From assembly GCA_030692565.1 (NCBI GenBank), contig JAUYAO010000016.1, forward strand, positions 1 through 48,269: a DNA stretch of 48,269 nt, written 5' to 3'. Below the pieces are notes generated by a model. The model saw only the letters and a program-made list of their open reading frames with translations. It made no database searches and was not told the origin of the DNA. Below are positions 43,493 through 48,269 of the stretch, piece by piece (position 1 is the first letter of the stretch; the number at the start of each line of letters is the position of its first letter). The DNA comes from Nitrospira sp. (GTDB taxonomy: Bacteria; Nitrospirota; Nitrospiria; Nitrospirales; Nitrospiraceae). The position numbers and the translations under genes were made by a program.

Positions 43493-44224
43493 ATGCTCGC
43501 CGGTTTCTGGTACATTGCCGCCGAATCTCGGCTGGTTCGACCAGGCCATCTGACGGCCACAGCGCTGGCGAATCAAGCGATCGTCCTGGTCCGCAACCGT
43601 TCAGGAACGGCGCAGGCGCTGGAGGATCGGTGTTCTCATCGGGGAGTCCCTCTCTCGTCCGGCAGGTTGGAGGGTGAATCTATCCAGTGTCCGTATCATG
43701 GGTGGCGATTTTCGACTTCGGGGGCCTGTCTGGAGGCGCCGGTCCTAGGGGCTGGCGCCGCGCCGAAGTCGGCCTGTGTCCGATCCTATCCGGTGCAGGA
43801 ACAAGATGGATGGATCTGGGTCTATGTGGGGAACGAACGATGTCCGATACCGGTGGCCCCGCCGCCGACGTTTCCAGTGCCTGCGGACGGCAGTCCGGTG
43901 TCTATGTTGAGGATGTCCATGCCGGTCAAGAGCAGGATGGAGTTCGCGGTCGACAACTTCATTGATCCGGCCCACGTCCCCTTCGTTCACACCGGCATCT
44001 TTCGCCGGCGGAAGGCCCAGAGGTTGAAGGAGAAAGAATTTATACGGTTGCCGCAGGGCTTTCGAACCGTGTCCACCAATGTGCTCCTGCCGAACACGAT
44101 TGTCTTTCGCGCCGTGACTCCGACGCTCGCGCCGGCGAAGACCACGGTGGATTTCCTTATGCCGGGGATTCATCTGGAAACGTTCGAGGTGGGCGCGCGC
44201 TGGGGGGGGCGATCATGGTCGTGA
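43493..44224 (+). CDS. Rieske non-haem iron oxygenase, N-terminal part (frame interrupted)
   Basis: 243 residues in this frame. Rieske [2Fe-2S] ligands in CSHRGVPLSSGRLEG...CPYHGW (about residues 46-69). The mononuclear iron region is EFAVDNFIDPAHVPFVHTG (about 150-168) with the H-x4-H pattern. The frame then runs through GIHLETFEVGARW into a G8 tract (44202-44209) and stops 15 bases later; the remaining 105 residues continue in the -1 frame. With 9 (or 6) G residues one intact protein of about 346 residues results. Related to VanA/PobA-type phthalate-family oxygenases. Substrate unknown. Confidence 0.85.
   Translation: MLAGFWYIAAESRLVRPGHLTATALANQAIVLVRNRSGTAQALEDRCSHRGVPLSSGRLEGESIQCPYHGWRFSTSGACLEAPVLGAGAAPKSACVRSYPVQEQDGWIWVYVGNERCPIPVAPPPTFPVPADGSPVSMLRMSMPVKSRMEFAVDNFIDPAHVPFVHTGIFRRRKAQRLKEKEFIRLPQGFRTVSTNVLLPNTIVFRAVTPTLAPAKTTVDFLMPGIHLETFEVGARWGGRSWS
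44202..44209 (+). repeat. G8 homopolymer at the Rieske frameshift
   Basis: Eight G in a row exactly where the reading frame must shift by -1. A slippery G-GGG-GGG context, phase variation or a sequencing/assembly error are all compatible. Confidence 0.9.
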
Positions 44225-44532
44225 TCACGCCGCTCACGGAACACTCCACGCGCTTGGACTTCACGATGGGGTGGAATTTTCTCCGCGGGGTGTTTCCGCT
44301 CGTCTGGCTCGCGCGGCTGATAGGCGGGATCGTCCTTCGGCAGGACCGCTGTATTATTGAACTGCAGGAGCAGGGGCATTGTCACAAGAGCGCGATGAAT
44401 TTGAGCCTGGAGTCTGACAGACTGGCCGTCTGGTACCGCCAGTTGCAGAAGTATCATCTGGACAAATCGGCCGGCGTGCCCAACCCGCAGCATCCGGTTC
44501 CGGAGAAGGTCACGCTCAGATGGGTCACCTGA
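44215..44532 (+). pseudogene. Rieske oxygenase, C-terminal part in the -1 frame
   Basis: 105 residues, VVITPLTEHSTRLDFTMGWNFLRG..., ending LAVWYRQLQKYH and PVPEKVTLRWVT. This is the normal end of the catalytic domain, colinear with the N-terminal part and overlapping it by 10 bases. No ribosome site of its own is evident before the ATG 44215, so it is treated as a displaced piece of the same gene. Confidence 0.75.
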
Positions 44533-44593
44533 TGGATTATGCGAAAGCCGATTCCGCTCGACTCGGAAATAGGCGGAGAAGTGGGCGTGACGC

Positions 44594-45070
44594 ATGACGA
44601 TTGTTCTGATCTGGCTCCATCTGCTCGCCGCGATCAGTTGGATCGGCGGGATGATCTTTCTCTCGCTGGTCCTGGCCCCTCTTGTCAGAAGCCGCAAGGC
44701 TGCGCCTGAATTCATGGCGCTGTTTCGATCCGCCGCGTTGCGATTCCGCCTCGTTGTGTGGAGTGCCATTGCCGTGTTGCTGACGACCGGTCCCGTGCTG
44801 CTTCTTAACCGAGGACTGTCGTTGGTCGCTGTGACTGGCTGGCCCGCGATCTTGATCGTAAAATTGTCCCTCGTCGGACTCCTTCTCCTTCTCACGGTGC
44901 TGCATGATCTCCTGCTCGGGCCGCGGGTCAGTCAGATCAGCGTGACACCAGCCGCTGCAAGGACGGCGTGGGAGCAGATCCTCGTGCGGACGGCTCGTTG
45001 GGTGCCGCGCCTCTCCCTGCTGGTCGCGCTGGCAGTGATGATCGCAGCGGTGGTGCTGGCTCGATCGTAG
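44594..45070 (+). CDS. CopD-like integral membrane protein
   Basis: 158 residues with four membrane helices: IWLHLLAAISWIGGMIFLSLVLAPL with the typical H-x3-A-x3-W-x-G-G of CopD-family copper-resistance proteins, VVWSAIAVLLTTGPVLLL, AILIVKLSLVGLLLLLTVLHDLLLGP and a C-terminal helix. His residues in helices 1 and 3 could handle copper. Fits the copper-protein neighbourhood; a copper import or protection role is inferred. Confidence 0.72.
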   Translation: MTIVLIWLHLLAAISWIGGMIFLSLVLAPLVRSRKAAPEFMALFRSAALRFRLVVWSAIAVLLTTGPVLLLNRGLSLVAVTGWPAILIVKLSLVGLLLLLTVLHDLLLGPRVSQISVTPAAARTAWEQILVRTARWVPRLSLLVALAVMIAAVVLARS

Positions 45071-45201
45071 CCATTGCAGATGCCAGGGCCGGTCAGTTGC
45101 TCTCATTCAGTAATCCTTCTAAGCTAGACAACAGAGTGCGAGGTGGCGAGCGAGGAATTGTTCTCGTTCGCGTCACGCGAGGCAGAAGGAGGCCAACAAT
45201 C

Positions 45202-46461
45202 ATGAGACAGATAAGCACTACAAGGCGGACATGGTGTTTCTCCACGATCGTTGGTGCGTGGGTTGCTCTGGGGGTGACGCTTGGCGGCGGCGCGCCCGCC
45301 TGGGCCTATGAAGTGTGGTTGACCGATCAGTCCGATACCGGGAAGGAAAGCGGCGGCTATCTCCACATCTATGATGGGGCGCAGCTCGCGGCGAATCCTG
45401 CCTCGGCGAAGCCGACGATGACGATCGACTTTGCCGGCGACATCGGCAAGTTCTGCGAGGAGGCGACCAAGAAGGCCGTGCGTCGCCCGCACATGCTGTT
45501 TTTCAATAAGAATCAGGACCATGCCATTATTTCTTTCCTGAGCGGCCACGTCCTGTTCATAGACGCAGCGACGAAGAAGCCGGATGCCTGTCTGTCCATG
45601 GGGAAGAACGTCCATGCCGCCTGGCCGACGCCGGATCAGAAGATGGCGATTGCCGCGAACATTGCAGAGAAGAAATTCATCCGGATCTGGACGGACTATG
45701 CCGCGCATAAGTTCAGCTTCGATCCTGAGAAAGATGTTGTGAACCTGGTCGCGTTCGAAGGGGGCGAGCGTCCGGATACATCGCCGATCTGCCCGATCAC
45801 CGAATCGTCGAGCCGCTATGCGTTTGTGACGCTGCGTGGCGGCGGGTTGCTGGTGTTTGACGTGACGGTGACCCCGATGAAGGCGGTGGCGATGCTGGAC
45901 AATAACCAGGTTCATCCGGCCGGCTGCGGCGGAGTGCAAGTCGGCGACACGATGTATATCAATTCCGGAGGCGGGTGGCCGGTGGCGCCGCTCTCCTACG
46001 ATGTGTATGCGCTCGATATCTCGGGCCTGCCCGCCAAAGTATCAGCCAAGCTGGTCTCGCAGCGGGACGACAAGTTTGCCGATTCGCACGGCATGATCGG
46101 CGTCGGCCGCTATGTCTGGAGTGCGGATCGGGCCGGCAACAACGTTGAGATCATCGACACGCTCAGTAACTTCTCGGTAGGTTCAATCGACCTGGTGAGC
46201 GATGCGAACCAGGATCCGGCTCCCGATTTGATGGATGTCGCGCCGGATGGACAGTACGTCTTCGTCGGTCTTCGCGGCCCCAATCCATTAACCGGGAACG
46301 ATAAGGTCGCGCACAACGCCAAGGGGACCATCCCCGGTGTCGGTGTGATCCATGTGGATGCCGACGGCAAAGTCGGACATTACAAGGGACAGGCGGTCAT
46401 TACGAATAAGAAAGACGACAAAGAAACCGCCGATACTCACGGAATCGCGGTGAGAAAATAA
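45202..46461 (+). CDS. Exported beta-propeller protein (methylamine dehydrogenase heavy chain/YVTN-like)
   Basis: 419 residues from ATG 45202 (AAGGAGG upstream). Signal peptide about 1-36 (WVALGVTLGGGAPAWA). Repeated blades with the YVTN-like cadence: HMLFFNKNQDHAIISFLSGHVLFIDAAT, RYAFVTLRGGGLLVFDV, YVWSADRAGNNVEIIDTLS and DVAPDGQYVFVGLRGPNP, about seven in all. Overall like the heavy chain of quinoprotein amine dehydrogenases, but no light-chain gene with its Trp-derived cofactor is nearby, so enzymatic activity is not implied. Possibly a binding or scaffold propeller. Ends at a strong hairpin. Confidence 0.75.
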   Translation: MRQISTTRRTWCFSTIVGAWVALGVTLGGGAPAWAYEVWLTDQSDTGKESGGYLHIYDGAQLAANPASAKPTMTIDFAGDIGKFCEEATKKAVRRPHMLFFNKNQDHAIISFLSGHVLFIDAATKKPDACLSMGKNVHAAWPTPDQKMAIAANIAEKKFIRIWTDYAAHKFSFDPEKDVVNLVAFEGGERPDTSPICPITESSSRYAFVTLRGGGLLVFDVTVTPMKAVAMLDNNQVHPAGCGGVQVGDTMYINSGGGWPVAPLSYDVYALDISGLPAKVSAKLVSQRDDKFADSHGMIGVGRYVWSADRAGNNVEIIDTLSNFSVGSIDLVSDANQDPAPDLMDVAPDGQYVFVGLRGPNPLTGNDKVAHNAKGTIPGVGVIHVDADGKVGHYKGQAVITNKKDDKETADTHGIAVRK

Positions 46462-46471
46462 CGAGTGCGAT

Positions 46472-46515
46472 GCACAGGCCGCCGGATGCATGTCCGGAGG
46501 CCTGTGCTGTTTCTC
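46472..46515 (+). terminator. Terminator hairpin after the beta-propeller gene
   Basis: GCACAGGCC-G-CCGGA (46472-46486) pairs with TCCGG-A-GGCCTGTGC (46493-46507) around a 6-base loop, followed by TGTTTCTC. Confidence 0.75.
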
Positions 46516-46776
46516 AAGGGCTGATCCAGCCCTGCCCGGCTCATCCCCCGCAAGTGCCCCGTTCTGCCTCAGTGCAAATCGAATGGCTGGGGAAAGACTC
46601 CCCTCCTGAAGCCCATCCGCTTGTCTGGGACTGTGGAATTGCTGGAAGTTCCTGCCGGGAATAGCTTCGGATCCTGGCCGTAGTTTCGGCCCTCTGCTTG
46701 CACTCTACAAAATAAGGGCATCCGGAAATCGAGTGGGTCAAGGGCCTGGGGCTCGGTCTACCGCGTCGCGTCCCCC
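46516..46776. other. Intergenic stretch
   Basis: Part of a 578-base gap between the propeller gene and DUF2231. No credible gene, promoter or RNA recognised here; the rest of the gap is the palindromic block that follows. Confidence 0.4.
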
Positions 46777-46779
46777 TTT

Positions 46780-46932
46780 CCGATACCTCCCCTTCTCCGA
46801 TACCTCCCCTTCGTAAGGGGAGGGGAGGTGGGGTCGAGTCTCCGAAGGCTAGCGTGCGCGTATGTTTGCCGTGCTTGTCCGCATGGCCCCCAAGTCTTCG
46901 ACCTCCCCTGGCCCCTCCTTACGAAGGAGGGG
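46780..46932. repeat. Palindromic block with tandem 17-mer and two hairpins
   Basis: CCGATACCTCCCCTTCT (46780-46796) is repeated at 46797-46813 with one change. CTCCCCTT-CGT-AAGGGGAG (46804-46822) and CCCCTCCTT-ACG-AAGGAGGGG (46912-46932) are perfect hairpins whose outer sequences can also pair with each other, so the block may be a folded element of about 150 bases. Confidence 0.65.
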
Positions 46933-47039
46933 GATGACGCAACGTGGAGAGCGTCAAGCCGGGGGTGCGAGATCGTTCTCTGACCCACAGGAAACCCGGA
47001 AGCGCCAAAATAAGGAACCCAGATCTCGGAGGACAACCA

Positions 47040-47479
47040 TGCATCCCATTCATCCCATGCTGGTGCACTTTCCGATCGCGCTCTTATCAGCTGCGGTCTT
47101 TTTCGATCTGCTGGGAGGGAAGTGGCGTTCTGAAGAGTGCCGAATCGCCAGCCTCTATACACTGGTGTTGGGACTTGCAGGCGCGCTCGCGGCCGTAATC
47201 TCCGGTCATATGGCTGAAGAAGCCGTTGAGCCCAGCGGCGTTCCAGAGTCGGTGCTTGAGCTGCATGAGGGGTTGGGTTTTGCGACGTTCTGGATTTTCC
47301 TCGGGCTGCTGGGATGGCGAGTTATCATGGGGCTCGGGTTCGTGAGGGAGCGGCGCGCAGTTTCGGTGGGACTTGGCCTTGTAGGAATTGTCGTGCTCTT
47401 AGCGGCCAGTTACTACGGCGGGAGTCTGGTCTACGACTATGGCGCCGGCGTGGCGGGGTATCCCGCGAAAGCTCCTTGA
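47040..47479 (+). CDS. DUF2231 membrane protein
   Basis: 146 residues from ATG 47040 (GGAGG upstream). HPIHPMLVHFPIALLSAAVFFDLL is the DUF2231 signature: conserved His residues at the start of a helix, often viewed as haem or metal ligands. Four membrane helices follow, with DxxxLHEGLGFATFWIF in the middle. Members often sit beside cytochromes. Ends 11 bases before a cytochrome c'-like gene, so the pair is co-transcribed. Confidence 0.85.
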
Positions 47480-47490
47480 AAGGAACTAAG

Positions 47491-47964
47491 ATGAAAGCAC
47501 GCTTCTGTATCGTTGCGGTTGTGCTCTGGGTCGTCACGCTCGTCGGAGCCGGTTGGTTTTTCGTGAACGGTTTGACGACCAAAGGAGCTGACGGTCGCAT
47601 GGAAATACGACTGGCTCCAAGCGAGCGGGATCTGATCCTTGGGGAAATGCGACAGCTGCTGAAGGCGGTGCATGCAGTGGTCACCGGCGTGGCAGGGCAG
47701 GATCAGCCGGCAGACCGGCAGCAGATTGAACAGGCGGCGCGCGCCGCCGGCATGGGTATGGCGGCAGATGTGAATCCGGCGATCATGGTGAAGCTCCCGC
47801 TGCCGTTCAAACAGATGGGAATGTCGATCCATCGCGATATGGATGCCCTGGCCGACGCGATCGCGCAGAAGGAAACGCCGCAACAGATTCTACAGCGTCT
47901 GTCGAGCATGACGGCGCGCTGCACGACATGCCACGATTTGTATCGATTCGGCGTGGATAAGTAA
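47491..47964 (+). CDS. Cytochrome c'-like protein
   Basis: 157 residues from ATG 47491 (AAGGA upstream). N-terminal anchor or signal FCIVAVVLWVVTLVGAGWFFV. The body is helical and Met/Gln-rich (EMRQLLKAVHAVVTGVAG, PFKQMGMSIHRDMDALADAIA), and the only haem motif, CTTCH, is 10 residues from the C-terminus, the arrangement of four-helix cytochromes c' and c-556. These bind NO or carry electrons. With DUF2231 it may be a periplasmic haem unit; the hemerythrin at 40671 would be its cytoplasmic gas-binding counterpart. Confidence 0.82.
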   Translation: MKARFCIVAVVLWVVTLVGAGWFFVNGLTTKGADGRMEIRLAPSERDLILGEMRQLLKAVHAVVTGVAGQDQPADRQQIEQAARAAGMGMAADVNPAIMVKLPLPFKQMGMSIHRDMDALADAIAQKETPQQILQRLSSMTARCTTCHDLYRFGVDK

Positions 47965-48108
47965 CCGTCAGCGTTCAGTTATCAGCAGGAGAATGCGTTC
48001 GGAGGATCGTGAAGGGGGCGAGCGATTTCAGGGAAGGCTGAATCCATTTCAGGAACGGTGACTCCTACTCAACGTGATCGCTATGGCCGGATGGCGAGCG
48101 TAAGGAAG

Positions 48109-48127
48109 CAGGCCTGTGGCCTGTTTT
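48109..48127 (+). terminator. Possible terminator
   Basis: CAGGCC-TGT-GGCCTG followed by TTTT, 145 bases after the cytochrome gene and 48 bases before the next start. Confidence 0.5.
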
Positions 48128-48174
48128 AGCCGCGAGCAATGTCGCTCACGGTTACGTGCACAAGGAGGTGTCAG

Positions 48175-48269
48175 ATGAAGTCCAGAATGATTCTTTCCAT
48201 CGCAGTGGCCGCAGCCATGCTGCTGCCGGTCGGCATTGTGTCCATCGCGTCGGCGCAAGATCGCGACCG
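48175..48269 (+). CDS. Exported protein, N-terminus only (runs off the window)
   Basis: AAGGAGGTG lies 4 bases before the ATG. The 31 visible codons are a signal peptide, MKSRMILSIAVAAAMLLPVG then VSIASAQ, with cleavage expected after SA. The mature protein is beyond the window, so identity is unknown. Confidence 0.7.
   Translation, partial: MKSRMILSIAVAAAMLLPVGIVSIASAQDRD

Noticed and set aside
45086-45103. GGGCCGGTCAGTTGCT as a sigma-54 promoter for the beta-propeller gene
   Set aside because: Spacing fits and TTGC is present, but the CAC of the -24 element is missing; too weak to annotate.
45202-46461. Functional methylamine dehydrogenase
   Set aside because: No light chain or cofactor maturation genes in the window; propeller similarity alone is not enough.

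Overview
The window looks like a chromosomal segment of a Nitrospira-type bacterium (phylum Nitrospirota). This is inference from gene content and style, since no rRNA is present. The content is high-GC DNA with many sigma-54 activators, several copper and c-type cytochrome proteins, a MofA/MnxG-sized multicopper oxidase, FGE-like proteins without the catalytic cysteines, and hairpins in many intergenic gaps.

Layout. (1) 1-2030, minus strand: the N-terminally truncated part of an RHS/YD-repeat protein running off the window edge, preceded by a mazEF toxin-antitoxin pair. (2) 2200-7000: small secreted and housekeeping genes, namely a PstS-like binding protein with an IPT/TIG protein, FmdB, two small unknown proteins, a DMT transporter and an acyl-lipid desaturase. 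(3) 7290-10813: late haem genes hemE-hemH-hemG. (4) 10870-18300: hypotheticals, mazG, DUF1844, an NtrY/NtrX-type two-component pair and DUF4197. (5) 18448-20149: purM-purN. (6) 20150-22340: an accessory island with a palindromic MITE-like element, tRNA-Ala(CGC), an attC-like site, a DUF998 membrane-protein cassette whose reading frame runs into a second decayed attC-like fold, and hicAB. No integron integrase is visible. (7) 22572-28343: a regulatory block of an NtrC-type activator, a triple-PAS histidine kinase, a stand-alone receiver whose phospho-acceptor Asp is Glu, and a receiver-less sigma-54 activator with a Cys-rich PAS. The last two lie behind a near-perfect -24/-12 promoter. (8) 28344-39381: the most distinctive part. 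A second -24/-12 promoter with upstream dyads precedes a 1646-residue multicopper oxidase. Behind its terminator come an amicyanin-spaced blue-copper protein, two FGE-fold proteins lacking the catalytic cysteines, a PHM/DBM-like dicopper monooxygenase with all six copper ligands identifiable, a BesD/HalD-like 2OG-Fe(II) oxygenase and a Cys-rich protein. (9) 39456-48269: an FNR-type regulator, a hemerythrin with an FNR box upstream, a beta-barrel protein, a second desaturase, a Rieske oxygenase split at a G8 tract, CopD-like and beta-propeller proteins, DUF2231, a cytochrome c'-like protein and the start of another exported protein.

How the parts may work together (inference): a sigma-54 cascade (receiver-like protein and activator) switches on an exported copper oxidase. 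The following genes supply a periplasmic copper redox and oxygenase set, and an oxygen- or NO-responsive FNR/hemerythrin module sits next door. The substrate is unknown; size and ligand layout make a MofA/MnxG-like metal oxidase the leading guess. Separately, many intergenic gaps, and some gene ends, carry imperfect hairpins built from short repeated words that differ by locus. One pair of hairpins shows a compensatory base change.
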